From Acidobacteriota bacterium (GTDB taxonomy: Bacteria; Acidobacteriota; Terriglobia; Bryobacterales; Bryobacteraceae): a DNA stretch of 36,331 nt. The position numbers and the translations under genes were made by a program. Below are positions 9,185 through 18,148 of this stretch, in pieces. Numbering within the stretch: the first letter of the stretch is position 1; each line of letters opens with the position of its first letter. Location of the stretch: the NCBI GenBank assembly GCA_025354885.1, contig JANXLY010000167.1, positions 1 through 36,331 on the forward strand, written 5' to 3'. The notes below the pieces were generated by a model, which was given only the letters and a program-made list of their open reading frames with translations, was not told where the DNA came from and searched no databases.

Positions 9185-9643
9185 CTAGTGAAACGCAAGA
9201 CGGCTCTGCTCTTCGGTTTCTTCTTCGCGGGCGATTAAATTTGTGACTTCTCTCAAACCAAGAGCGAGGTGATCGAGGTAGTCATCGAGAGTAAAAAGGC
9301 CTAACAAGAGGCCCAGATCATCTACGACGGGAACTCTTCGTACTCCCGCGAGTCTCATGCGCTGGATAGTTGCGGAGGCGTCGTCGCCTGGACTGGCCAC
9401 GAGCAGATCGCGACTCATGACATCTCCGGCAGTAAGAATCTTGGGATCGAGGCCGAGCGCAATCACGCTCACGACCAGGTCGCGGTCTGTGATGACGCCC
9501 ACAGCCCTGATGGAAGCCCCGATCTCTTCTGTGACAATCAGCACACCCACGTGCTGATTGCGCATTTCATTCGCAGCATCAACGATAGTGACCGAGCCAT
9601 CGACCGTGACGACTCGTTTGGTTGCCAACTTTTCGACGTTCAT
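9185..9643 (-). CDS. CBS-domain pair protein
   Basis: A stand-alone protein of 152 residues made of two CBS motifs. The first is about residues 8-63 (VDAANEMRNQHVGVLIV followed by GVITDRDLV), the second about 75-130 (SATIQRMRLAGVRRVPVVDDLGLL- pattern, then LFTLDDYLDHLA). Such Bateman modules bind adenosine nucleotides and usually act as energy sensors. There is no attached enzymatic or DNA-binding domain, and the C-terminal tail is acidic (EEETEEQ). It is the first gene of the CBS-usp-ppsA unit on the minus strand. The promoter must lie in the 118 bp shared with the divergent dioxygenase gene. Confidence 0.92.
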   Translation of the reverse strand: MNVEKLATKRVVTVDGSVTIVDAANEMRNQHVGVLIVTEEIGASIRAVGVITDRDLVVSVIALGLDPKILTAGDVMSRDLLVASPGDDASATIQRMRLAGVRRVPVVDDLGLLLGLFTLDDYLDHLALGLREVTNLIAREEETEEQSRLAFH

Positions 9644-9761
9644 AATCTATCCATGTGCAATTGGGCTTCCAAATTGACCCGCGCGAGTTTTGACCTGTAA
9701 AAAGGATGTAAAGTTTTCGCCCGCAACGCACCTTTGAGCGTATGGAGTGCGTTAAACCAGC

Positions 9762-11174
9762 GTGGCAAGCAAATCATCCATCACAAGTTCAGACCGCCGT
9801 CATTTCCTGAAGGCAATGACCGCCGGCGGTCTCTTCTGGCATTCGAAAGGCGCTTTTGCGCAAGCGCTGACTCTGACTCCGGCGCTGACGGAAGGTCCTT
9901 TCTATCCGGATCGGCTACCGCTCGATCTGGACAACGACCTTCTGATCATCAACGACAACACGACGCCAGCAGTTGGAACCGTATCGTGGATCTCCGGCCG
10001 GGTACTGAGCGCCACTGGCAGCCCGGTTCGCGGTGCGCTGGTTAAAATATGGCAGGCAGACAACAATGGCGCGTACATACACACCAGTAGCACCATTAAA
10101 AACCGGGATGCCAATTTCCAGGGACTCGGGAAGTTTCTGACCGGCTCGGACGGGAAATATCTCTTCCGGACTGTCAAACCCGCTATTTATCCAGGCCGCA
10201 CACGACATGTCCATTGCCGGGCGTCGATTCCGGGGCAGAGCAGTCTGACGACGCAGCAGTTTGTAGAGGGCGAGCCATCCAATGCTGGCGACGGCATTCT
10301 CAATTCTGTGAGTGCTGCACAGCGCCCGCTCATTCTAAAAGCCTGGAATGCGATTGCATCCGCTGCAATCGGAGAGCTGAGCGTCAATTTCGATTTCCTG
10401 ATGGGCTACACACCCGCTGACACGGCTTCCGTTACGAAGCCGACCATCGTTTACATGTCGGGCAATAATTCCTGCACCGGCATCGCGAGCGCGGCCAACA
10501 ACATGCCAGGAGTTGCAGCAGGATCCTGGATCAGTATCTACGGGGAAAAACTTGCTGGCACGACGCGCAGCTGGGCTGCTGCAGATATTGTGACTGGTAA
10601 GCTGCCGCAGTCGCTCGATGGCGTATCGGTATCCATTGATGGCAAGCCTGCTTCTGTCTACTATGTGAGCCCGAAACAATTGAATGTTCTTGCCCCAGCA
10701 GTGAACAACGCCAGTGGAGCGAGTATCAAGATTACCAATTCAAACGGCAGCTCTGACGCAGTAAAGATTGACCTCGCCACTTTTCAACCGGCTTTCTTCA
10801 CACTTGCCGATGAATTCGTAGCAGCTATACGGGCTGACGGTTCGATTACGGCTCCCGCCGAATTGATTGTGGGACTTGCTTCAAAACCGATCAAGCCGAA
10901 CGAAAATATCATCGTTTATGGCACAGGCTTTGGCCCCACAAATCCTGAGACGCCAGCGGACCAAATCATGAACGCACCCGCACCGCTTGCGAATGCAGCG
11001 AGGTTGTGGGTGGACACAACAGAAGTGAGGCTAGCTTTTGCCGGGCTCGTGAGCCCTGGACTCTATCAGTTCAATTTCATTGCGCCCAATTTACCGGATG
11101 GCGATTATTCGTTGACAGCATCCGTTGGCGGTGTAAGAACGAGCAAAATCGCCCGTATGCGAATCGCAAAATAG
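9762..11174 (+). CDS. Tat-exported intradiol ring-cleavage dioxygenase fused to Solibacter-type C-terminal domain
   Basis: The GTG at 9762 is the only start that keeps a Tat-like signal: twin Arg in [11 protein letters not shown], a hydrophobic stretch and an AFAQA cleavage region. Residues of about 40-210 match intradiol dioxygenases related to protocatechuate 3,4-dioxygenase: [23 protein letters not shown] and [10 protein letters not shown]. The last two supply the candidate Fe(III) ligands, two Tyr and two His. Residues of about 245-470 resemble the uncharacterised C-terminal domain common in Solibacter (TIGR03437-like): [39 protein letters not shown] and [17 protein letters not shown]. 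The fusion suggests an aromatic-ring-opening enzyme acting outside the cytoplasm, held or stabilised by the C-terminal beta domain. The substrate is unknown. An SDR gene follows 37 bp downstream of its stop. Confidence 0.88.
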   Translation: MASKSSITSSDRRHFLKAMTAGGLFWHSKGAFAQALTLTPALTEGPFYPDRLPLDLDNDLLIINDNTTPAVGTVSWISGRVLSATGSPVRGALVKIWQADNNGAYIHTSSTIKNRDANFQGLGKFLTGSDGKYLFRTVKPAIYPGRTRHVHCRASIPGQSSLTTQQFVEGEPSNAGDGILNSVSAAQRPLILKAWNAIASAAIGELSVNFDFLMGYTPADTASVTKPTIVYMSGNNSCTGIASAANNMPGVAAGSWISIYGEKLAGTTRSWAAADIVTGKLPQSLDGVSVSIDGKPASVYYVSPKQLNVLAPAVNNASGASIKITNSNGSSDAVKIDLATFQPAFFTLADEFVAAIRADGSITAPAELIVGLASKPIKPNENIIVYGTGFGPTNPETPADQIMNAPAPLANAARLWVDTTEVRLAFAGLVSPGLYQFNFIAPNLPDGDYSLTASVGGVRTSKIARMRIAK

Positions 11175-11211
11175 CAATTGCGATTTGGCAAATCCACAGA
11201 TCTCGCCGACA

Positions 11212-11964
11212 ATGAGATCCATGGATTCCATTCAAAAGATTGCACTCGTCACAGGAGCAGGCTCAGGCATTGGTCGCGCAGTTGCGCTTGCTCTGGACGC
11301 TGCGGGATATCAAGTGGTGCTGGCAGGACGCCGCGCCGAAGCATTGCAGCAGACCGCAGTTGGCACGACTATGCTTGCCCTTCCAACCGACATTACAGAC
11401 CCAGTCGCAGTGAAATCACTCTTCGCTCGTATCGAAAGCACTTACGGTCGCCTCGATGTCCTTTTCAACAATGCCGGTAGTGGCGCTCCGGCCATTCCGA
11501 TGGACGAATTAACTTTCGAGCAATGGACACAAGTCGTGAACGTGAATCTCACCGGTGCGTTTCTGTGCGCACAGGCTGCCATGGGCCTGATGAAGCGACA
11601 AAGCCCGCGCGGTGGCCGTATCATCAACAACGGCTCCATCTCGGCGCAAACTCCGCGACCCAATTCCGCGCCCTACACCGCTTCGAAACACGCCATCACA
11701 GGTCTCACCAAATCCATCGCCCTCGATGGCCGCGCCTTTGATATCGCCTGCGGCCAGATCGACATCGGCAATGCTGCGAGCGAGATGACAGCCCGCATGC
11801 TCGACGGCGTGATGCAAGCCAACGGCACCATCATGCCCGAACCGCGCATGGATCTCTCACATGTAGCGAACGCAGTGTTGTACATGGCAAGTCTGCCGCT
11901 CGAATCGAATGTACTCACCATGACGGTGATGGCGACGAAAATGCCGCTGGCCGGTCGCGGATAA
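11212..11964 (+). CDS. Short-chain dehydrogenase/reductase
   Basis: A classical SDR with a Rossmann fold of about 250 residues. Visible motifs are the NAD(P)-binding [12 protein letters not shown], the structural NNAG, a catalytic Ser in NNGSISAQ and the YTASK catalytic Tyr-Lys pair. The frame is open from a TTG at 11185; ATG codons at 11212 and 11221 are more likely starts, but no clear Shine-Dalgarno separates them. An Arg directly after the first strand (LAGRRAE) hints at NADP preference. It may act with the dioxygenase upstream, from which it is only about 40 bp away on the same strand, though the two would work in different compartments. The natural substrate cannot be predicted. Confidence 0.9.
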   Translation: MRSMDSIQKIALVTGAGSGIGRAVALALDAAGYQVVLAGRRAEALQQTAVGTTMLALPTDITDPVAVKSLFARIESTYGRLDVLFNNAGSGAPAIPMDELTFEQWTQVVNVNLTGAFLCAQAAMGLMKRQSPRGGRIINNGSISAQTPRPNSAPYTASKHAITGLTKSIALDGRAFDIACGQIDIGNAASEMTARMLDGVMQANGTIMPEPRMDLSHVANAVLYMASLPLESNVLTMTVMATKMPLAGRG

Positions 11965-11987
11965 GATACTGGATCGAGGCCTGAATC

Positions 11988-14900
11988 ATGAAGCTATTCC
12001 CTACCCTGCTGCTGAGCTTGACCCTGTGCGCACAAGTCGACACCAAGCTCTTTAACAATCTTTCGTATCGCTTTATCGGCCCGGCGGGCATGGGCGGACG
12101 CATTACGGATATTGAATCGATCCCCGGCAAGCCGCACATCGCTTATGTCGCAACTGGCGGCGGTGGATTGTGGAAGACGATCAACGGCGGCACAAGCTGG
12201 ACGGCGATCTTTGAGCGTCAGGGTACTTTCTCCATTGGGGACATCGCCCTTGACCCGCAGAACCCGGACACGATCTGGGTTGGCACCGGCGAATCCAATC
12301 CACGCAACAGCGTCAGCTTTGGCGACGGTGTTTACCGCTCGACCGACGCAGGCAAGACCTGGCAACACATGGGGCTCTCCGGGACAGAGCGTATTTCGCG
12401 TATCCACGTCCACCCGCGCAATTCGAATATCGTCTATGTCGGCGCGCTCGGGCATGCGTTTGGACCGCATCCGGATCGTGGAGTTTTCATGACCACAGAC
12501 GGTGGCAAGACCTGGCAGAAGACACTCTATATCGACCCGAGCCATGGCATTTCTGACATGGAAATCGACTCGCAGAATCCCAATATTCTTTATGCTGCGA
12601 TGTGGCGCTTTGAACGCAAGCCTTGGACCTTTAGTTCCGGTTCGGAACAAGGCGGAATCTTCCGCTCTATCGACGGCGGCTTGACCTGGAAGAAGCTCAC
12701 GAATGGCTTGCCGAAACTGCTTGGCCGTCTGGGTGTCAAGGTCGCTCCTTCAAAGTCAAATATCGTCTATGTCATCGCCGAATCGAAGGACGGCTCTCTG
12801 TTCCGCTCCACTGACAATGGCGACACTTTCACCAAAGTCACAGACAATCCAGATATCATCTGGCGCGGCTTCTATTTCACTGATTTACGCGTGGACCCGG
12901 TGAACGAAAATCGTCTTTACGCGCTGTCCTTTACATTGCAGCTGTCGATCGACGGTGGTAAGAACTGGCGTGATACTTCCAGTAACATCCATCCCGACAT
13001 GCATGCTCTCTGGATCGATCCGCTCAACCCGGAAAACTTATGGCTTGGCGGAGACGGCGGCGCGGCCAGTTCCCGCGATCAGGGTGCAAAGTGGCTTTAT
13101 CACAACAATATTCCACTCGGTCAGTATTACCAGATTCATGCCGATCAGCGTTTGCCCTTCTACCATCTGACTGGTGGCCAGCAGGACAACTCCACATGGA
13201 CCGGGCCCAGCCGCACGCGTGACTCGCAAGGCATCGCCAATGCCGACTGGCGCATCATTACGGGTGGCGATGGTTTCTATGCGCTCTCGGATCCGGATAA
13301 CCCGGACGTTTTTCTTTCAGAGTCGCAAGGCGGCCGCATCGTCAAGACCGATCTCCGCACGGGCGAACAAAAATCTGTAGGCCCGTCGCCGCGCATTGGT
13401 CTTCAGACCGAGAGTCGTTATCGCTTCAACTGGAACACGCCAATTGTCGCTTCTCCCCACGGCAAGAGCACCTTTTACTATGCCGGCAATGTCATCTTCC
13501 AGAGTTCCAACTTTGGCAAAACCTGGGAACCGATTTCCGGCGATCTCTCTACCAACGACAAGTCGAAATATGCCCCGGCCGGTGGTCCGATCTTCAATGA
13601 AGCAACCACGGCAGAGAACAACGGCACAGTGATCATCCTGTCGGAATCGCCAATAAAAGCAGGCATTCTGTGGGCTGGCACCGACGACGGCAACGTGCAA
13701 GTGACTCTAAACGGCGGCGGTACCTGGACCAATGTTGCACCCAAACTCGGTGTCCCTGCAGCGTCTGTAATCTCCCATGTGGAGGCTTCTCCCAGTGCCG
13801 CCATGAGCGCCTATGTCGCTGTCGACCGTCACATGTTTGATGATTTCAAGCCCTATGCCTTCAAGACCACTGATGGCGGAAAAAGCTTCGTTAACATCAC
13901 CGGCAATCTTCCCGACAAGGCCTATGTTCAAGTGATCAAGGAAGACCCAAAGAACCCAAAATTGCTCTATGCGGGAACCGAACTGGGCCTCTTTGTTTCC
14001 TTTGAAGGCGGCAATACCTGGCAGCGTCTGGCTCTGAAAAACATGCCCCATGTTGCTGTTCACGATTTGCTGATTCATCCGCGTGACAACGATCTGGTAG
14101 TGGCAACCCACGGGCGCGGCATTGCGATTCTCGATGACGCGACACTACTACAGCAAGCGAGTCCGGCAATTACTGCCAAAACCGCACATCTGTTTCCGCC
14201 ACCTACGGCTCTGCGCATGAATCGGGTCAATGGCAATGGATGGATGGGCGACCAGAATTACTATGGCCCCAACCCGCCACCCGGTGCAATGCTCACTTAC
14301 TATCTCAAAGAGAAGCCGACCAAGGAGAAAGAGCTCAAACTCCACATCTTCGACAGTCAGAACAAGAAGGTCGCCGAAGCTCGCAATCCTTCGAGCGAAG
14401 CCGGTATGAACCGCGCAGCCTGGAATCTGCGCTACGAGGCGCCCAAGCCGCGCAAAGAAACAGCCGACCCGGAAGCTGGGGGTGGAGGAGGCGGTGGTGG
14501 TGGCACGCCAGGCGCACTACAAGCCCTGCCCGGTCGCTACACCGTAAAGCTGCTTCTTGGCAACGACGTCGTGTCAGAACAGCCTCTCGAAGTCAAAATG
14601 GACCCTACAATCTCTGTTTCGCAAGATGACCTGAAACAGCAATTCGAACAGGGCCTTCGTTTGCGAACCATGATCAGCGGTGTTGGGCAAGCCCTCCGCA
14701 ATCTAGATCAGATCAAGTCGCAGCTTGAGGCAAATGAGAAGCTCGCCTCCGCATCAGCCAAGCCCCGTCTGGCAGCGATGAAGAAAGAACTCGACGAGCA
14801 GTTCGCACGCCTCGAATCGGCATCGGTTCGATATCGTGTCATCCATGCGCCCAAACTGAGCGAAGAGCTTGTCCCGGTCTTTGGCCAGCTTGCGTCCGGC

Positions 14901-15071
14901 AATGCTGCCCCCAGTTCCGCGCAACTCAACGCTGTCAATGAGCTGAGCGTTGTCTATCAGGCTGAGGCCGCCGCGCACAATCAGTTCCTCAAGACTTCGA
15001 TTCCTGCCTGGAACGAAGAACTGCGCAAGCTGAATCTGCTCGGCATCACGCCCCCCACGCCAATCGAGTAA
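11988..15071 (+). CDS. Large secreted Asp-box (BNR/VPS10-sortilin-like) beta-propeller protein
   Basis: A 1027-residue protein with an N-terminal signal peptide (MKLFPTLLLSLTLCAQ). Residues of about 30-720 form a double propeller with around eleven Asp boxes of the S/T-x-D-x-G-x-x-W type, for example STDAGKTW, TTDGGKTW, SIDGGLTW, STDNGDTF and TTDGGKSF. These alternate with NPDTIWVGTGE- or NPNILYAAMW-like strands. This layout is found in sortilin-like and xyloglucanase-like glycosidases, but I see no clear catalytic acid pair, so a hydrolase role is unproven. The C-terminal part (about 735-1027) has a poly-Gly linker of nine residues, a beta region and a long helical, probably coiled-coil, segment. 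Acidobacteria often carry many such proteins. It ends 4 bp before a convergent gene. Confidence 0.9.
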   Translation: MKLFPTLLLSLTLCAQVDTKLFNNLSYRFIGPAGMGGRITDIESIPGKPHIAYVATGGGGLWKTINGGTSWTAIFERQGTFSIGDIALDPQNPDTIWVGTGESNPRNSVSFGDGVYRSTDAGKTWQHMGLSGTERISRIHVHPRNSNIVYVGALGHAFGPHPDRGVFMTTDGGKTWQKTLYIDPSHGISDMEIDSQNPNILYAAMWRFERKPWTFSSGSEQGGIFRSIDGGLTWKKLTNGLPKLLGRLGVKVAPSKSNIVYVIAESKDGSLFRSTDNGDTFTKVTDNPDIIWRGFYFTDLRVDPVNENRLYALSFTLQLSIDGGKNWRDTSSNIHPDMHALWIDPLNPENLWLGGDGGAASSRDQGAKWLYHNNIPLGQYYQIHADQRLPFYHLTGGQQDNSTWTGPSRTRDSQGIANADWRIITGGDGFYALSDPDNPDVFLSESQGGRIVKTDLRTGEQKSVGPSPRIGLQTESRYRFNWNTPIVASPHGKSTFYYAGNVIFQSSNFGKTWEPISGDLSTNDKSKYAPAGGPIFNEATTAENNGTVIILSESPIKAGILWAGTDDGNVQVTLNGGGTWTNVAPKLGVPAASVISHVEASPSAAMSAYVAVDRHMFDDFKPYAFKTTDGGKSFVNITGNLPDKAYVQVIKEDPKNPKLLYAGTELGLFVSFEGGNTWQRLALKNMPHVAVHDLLIHPRDNDLVVATHGRGIAILDDATLLQQASPAITAKTAHLFPPPTALRMNRVNGNGWMGDQNYYGPNPPPGAMLTYYLKEKPTKEKELKLHIFDSQNKKVAEARNPSSEAGMNRAAWNLRYEAPKPRKETADPEAGGGGGGGGGTPGALQALPGRYTVKLLLGNDVVSEQPLEVKMDPTISVSQDDLKQQFEQGLRLRTMISGVGQALRNLDQIKSQLEANEKLASASAKPRLAAMKKELDEQFARLESASVRYRVIHAPKLSEELVPVFGQLASGNAAPSSAQLNAVNELSVVYQAEAAAHNQFLKTSIPAWNEELRKLNLLGITPPTPIE

Positions 15072-15075
15072 ACCG

Positions 15076-15627
15076 TTAGCGGTAGTTCTTGTCGTCGTAG
15101 CGACTCATGTCGACACTATCCGGCAAGACTCCGATCGTGATGATCGCGAAGGTGAAAACGCGCGTCCCCTTCTCAAGGTGTCCGCCAAAGGACTTATCGG
15201 TATCTGCCAGAGTCATGTGCGCGTGGATCTTTCCATTGATGACATGGCCGTTCATGCTGATGATGTCGGCCGACGCATTCTCGTTGTCAAGAAAAGTATT
15301 CTTCGAGGGAAAAGACCGATTGCTCACGACATGCAAGTGCGTGGTCATTGCGGAACCGACTCCGCTTAGAAAAACTGCATTCTTGATCTTTTGCTCGGCA
15401 ATTTGTTTCTCAAGGCCTTCGAGCAAGTCGGCGTGGTGCTTGAGGCGGATGACGACTACGCGCTCAATTCTGGTCGATACCGATTCGCTGTCGGGGACAT
15501 TCGGGCTCAAGCCCTTGGCATCGGCTTCCGGCGTAGTCGTGCGGGTGACTTCGGTCTTCTTTACCTGGGCAGACAGTCCGAGGCCCGTCAAAATGATAAG
15601 CAAAACGATTCGTAACATGGTCCCCAT
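15076..15627 (-). CDS. Exported PPC/DUF296-domain protein
   Basis: After a hydrophobic leader (MLRIVLLIILTGLGLSAQ) the protein has a PPC (DUF296) domain at about residues 50-170. Its hallmarks are LLEGLEKQIAEQKI, FLSGVGSAM, the NGHVINGKIHAHMTLAD histidine cluster, GGHLEKG and an FAIITIGVL strand. PPC domains are best known from plant AT-hook proteins and from bacterial trimers with a conserved His site. Here there is no AT-hook, and the leader implies a periplasmic location. The ATG at 15627 was chosen; an internal ATG at 15618 would begin right at the leader and is nearly as good. The frame extends upstream to a TTG at 15636 without support. The role is unknown. Confidence 0.8.
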   Translation of the reverse strand: MGTMLRIVLLIILTGLGLSAQVKKTEVTRTTTPEADAKGLSPNVPDSESVSTRIERVVVIRLKHHADLLEGLEKQIAEQKIKNAVFLSGVGSAMTTHLHVVSNRSFPSKNTFLDNENASADIISMNGHVINGKIHAHMTLADTDKSFGGHLEKGTRVFTFAIITIGVLPDSVDMSRYDDKNYR

Positions 15628-15677
15628 TCTATGCAAAAGCGCCCGTTGGTCCCAGCGCTGCTAAACTACGCGGCATT

Positions 15678-16838
15678 GTGGTTCGTCTCTACAGCTTCTT
15701 AATCGGCTTCGCCTTGCTCAACGCGCAGGATTTCGATTCGCACTGGAAGCAATGGAATGATCAGCTCACAAAGGCGGCTGAACACAAGGACCAAGGCCAG
15801 ATCGTGCGGATCCTCGAGCAGTTGCGGTCTCTCGTTCCCGGCAATGCCCGCATTCTTCAGTCGCTCGCTAGAGCTTTGGCGAAAAACGGACAAACAGAGG
15901 CAGCTACTCCAATCCTTGCGGAACTGACACAAGCTGGAATCGGGCAAACGCAATCGGTCAGCCAGGCTCGTCTCGAGCAGACACTTTCTCTAACAGACCT
16001 CATTCCCGAAGACATTGCCTACGATCCGCACGCCAGGCGCTACTTCATCAGCAGCGTGCGCAAGGCCATTGTCCTGACAAGTGATGGCAAACTTTTTGCC
16101 AGGGCCCCATGGTCAGTTTTTGCACTTGCGATCAACCAAAAGCGCAAGCTACTCTGGGCCACCAGCGCCTTCGTACCACAGTGCGAAGCCTGCAAGAAGA
16201 GCGACGAAGGCAAGTCTGCGCTCATCGCCTATGACCTTCACAGCGGCGAACAAAAACTGTATTTGCCATCTCCCGTCCCTGGCCCGCTCGGCGACATCAC
16301 AATCAATAGCAGAGGGGAACTGTTTCTCAGTTCCAGCATTTCAGCTGCCGTGTTCCGGCTCAAGCAAGGGAGCACCAACTTCGAACGGATCGATACTCCA
16401 GGTGAATTCCCTTCTCCGCAGGGTTTGGCGCTCTCGACCGACGAGCGCACGCTCTATGTCGCCGATTATCGGCTCGGCATTGCCGAGATCCAGCTCGAAA
16501 GCAAATTGACGACCTGGCTCAAGCCCGGTCCAGGCATCATTGTAAACGGCATTGACGGCCTTTACCGTATCGGCCAATCCTTCATCGCCATCCAGAACGG
16601 TGTCCATCCGCCCCGCATCGTTCAGTTCTCTTCAGACCTCAAAACTCAAAACATTCTTGAAGCAAATTGGCCGGGTCTCGGCGAACCCAATCACGCCACG
16701 CTGCTGCACGGTAGTTTGATCTTTATCGCCAACAGCGGTTGGCCGGATTACGACGATTCTGGAAGCAGGAAACCGAACACCCCGCCAACCACCTCTACGA
16801 TTCACAGCCGTCCGCTTCCCAAGCCTGCGCAACGATAG
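15678..16838 (+). CDS. Secreted SMP-30/NHL-like beta-propeller protein with helical-repeat N-terminus
   Basis: The GTG start gives a signal-like leader (FLIGFALLNAQ), so the product is likely periplasmic. Residues of about 20-100 are helical and look like TPR units (ARILQSLARALAKNGQTEAA). Residues of about 105-370 carry strand-turn repeats of the SMP-30/NHL propeller type, such as PEDIAYDPHARRYFISS, GDITINSRGELFLSS and PQGLALSTDERTLYVAD. There may be a Cys pair in QCEACKK. No catalytic assignment is possible. It lies 15 bp before the Gfo/Idh/MocA gene and probably shares its transcript. Confidence is high that the gene is real, moderate for the fold. Confidence 0.8.
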   Translation: MVRLYSFLIGFALLNAQDFDSHWKQWNDQLTKAAEHKDQGQIVRILEQLRSLVPGNARILQSLARALAKNGQTEAATPILAELTQAGIGQTQSVSQARLEQTLSLTDLIPEDIAYDPHARRYFISSVRKAIVLTSDGKLFARAPWSVFALAINQKRKLLWATSAFVPQCEACKKSDEGKSALIAYDLHSGEQKLYLPSPVPGPLGDITINSRGELFLSSSISAAVFRLKQGSTNFERIDTPGEFPSPQGLALSTDERTLYVADYRLGIAEIQLESKLTTWLKPGPGIIVNGIDGLYRIGQSFIAIQNGVHPPRIVQFSSDLKTQNILEANWPGLGEPNHATLLHGSLIFIANSGWPDYDDSGSRKPNTPPTTSTIHSRPLPKPAQR

Positions 16839-16853
16839 AATCAAAAAGCACAT

Positions 16854-18116
16854 ATGACACGCAGAGAACTGATTGCCCTTGCTGGAACCGCCCCGGCCTT
16901 TCTGAAGAGCGGACTCGCCGCCCCCGGCGAGCGTATCAACATGGCCTTCATCGGCGTTGGAGGCATGGGGACAAACAGGCTTCGTGGCTTTCTCAAACAC
17001 CCGGACGTCAACCCGGTCGCGCTCTGTGATCTCGACGCCACCCGCCTCGACAAAGCGCTGCAGTTGGTCAAGCAGGAGCGCAACACTTCGCCCGAACTCT
17101 TCAGCGATTACCGCAAGCTGCTCGCGTCCAAACAGATTGATGCCGTTTGCATTGCCACTCCCGACCACTGGCACGCCCTACCTGCAGTGCAGGCCTGCCA
17201 GGCGGGCAAGGACGTCTTTGTTGAGAAGCCCCTCAGCTATTCCATCGGCGAAGGCCGTGCCATGGTCAAGGCCGCACGCGCTCACCAGCGCGTCACCCAA
17301 ATGGGCAATCACATCCACAACGATCTGCCCAACTTTCGGCGTGTCGTCGAATTGATTCAGTCCGGTGCCATCGGCAAGGTGAATCGCGTTTCAGTCTGGA
17401 AGACTTCTGAAACCAAGGGGCTCGGCGCACCCGCCGACGAGGCACCACCCAGGGATTTCGATTACGAATTCTGGCTCGGGCCAGCTCCCCGCCGTCCCTA
17501 CAACAAGAACCGCTCCCACTTCAATTACCGGTTTTTCTGGGATTATTCAGGCGGCATGTTCATGGATTTCTGGTGTCACATAACCGATGTTGTTTACTGG
17601 GCGCTGGACCTCAAAGCTCCCAAGGCAGTGGCCGCCAGTGGCCGTCGCGAGATCGCCGACGACAACGCCGAAACGCCCAACTACCTTGAAGTGCAATACG
17701 AATATCCAGGGCTCAACATGGTCTGGACTCTCAATCCTGACGGGCCTCCTGGCTTTGAACAGTGGGGCCTCGGAGCGGCCTTTCAGGGCAGCGAAGGCAC
17801 CCTCGTCACCAACTACAGCGAACACAAGATCTTTCGCAAGGGCAAAGAAATTCTCGACTTCGCCCGTCCCGCAGCCAGCATCCCCGATAGCCCGGGCCAC
17901 CTCCGCGAATTCCTTGACAGCATCAAGAGTCGCAAGATCACAAGCTGCGATGTCGAATACGGACACAAACTCAACAAGGGCGGGCTGCTCGGCAATATCG
18001 CTCTGCGCACCGGTCGCCGCATCGAGTGGAACGACGCAAGCGAACAGATCGTCAATGACAAGGCCGCCAACAAGATGGTGACCCGTCACTATCGCAAGCC
18101 CTGGAAGCTCGCCTGA
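16854..18116 (+). CDS. Gfo/Idh/MocA family oxidoreductase with Tat-type leader
   Basis: An NAD(P)-dependent sugar or polyol dehydrogenase family member of 420 residues. The N-terminus TRRELIALAGTAPAFLKSG is a twin-arginine-like leader. The Rossmann domain starts with MAFIGVGGMGTNRLRG, followed by CIATPDHWHALPAVQACQAGKDVFVEKPLSY, where the Lys is the conserved catalytic/NADP-site residue. The C-terminal alpha/beta domain contains GGMFMDFWCHITDVVYWAL with the family His. Exported Gfo/Idh/MocA enzymes are abundant in Acidobacteria, Planctomycetes and Bacteroidetes and include glycoside-processing members with tightly bound cofactor. The substrate is unknown. It sits 15 bp after the propeller gene and 32 bp before the kinase gene. 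Confidence 0.92.
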   Translation: MTRRELIALAGTAPAFLKSGLAAPGERINMAFIGVGGMGTNRLRGFLKHPDVNPVALCDLDATRLDKALQLVKQERNTSPELFSDYRKLLASKQIDAVCIATPDHWHALPAVQACQAGKDVFVEKPLSYSIGEGRAMVKAARAHQRVTQMGNHIHNDLPNFRRVVELIQSGAIGKVNRVSVWKTSETKGLGAPADEAPPRDFDYEFWLGPAPRRPYNKNRSHFNYRFFWDYSGGMFMDFWCHITDVVYWALDLKAPKAVAASGRREIADDNAETPNYLEVQYEYPGLNMVWTLNPDGPPGFEQWGLGAAFQGSEGTLVTNYSEHKIFRKGKEILDFARPAASIPDSPGHLREFLDSIKSRKITSCDVEYGHKLNKGGLLGNIALRTGRRIEWNDASEQIVNDKAANKMVTRHYRKPWKLA

Positions 18117-18148
18117 CCGAGCCGCTCATCTCGCGGTAAGCTGATCGA

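Noticed and set aside
9656..9671. Sigma-54-like site TGGAAG-N5-TTGCA on the minus strand before the CBS-domain gene
   Set aside because: Spacing of the GG and GC pairs is right, but the implied start of transcription is only about 2 bases before the ATG, leaving no leader, and the -24 half matches poorly.
9674..9702. Plus-strand TTGACC followed by TGTAAA as promoter for the dioxygenase gene
   Set aside because: The -10 match is weak and several overlapping TTGACC copies fit equally badly; not enough to call.
14480..14506. Poly-G-rich tract in the propeller gene as a phase-variation repeat
   Set aside because: It is a GGN codon run with mixed third bases encoding a Gly linker, not a pure homopolymer, and the frame is intact.
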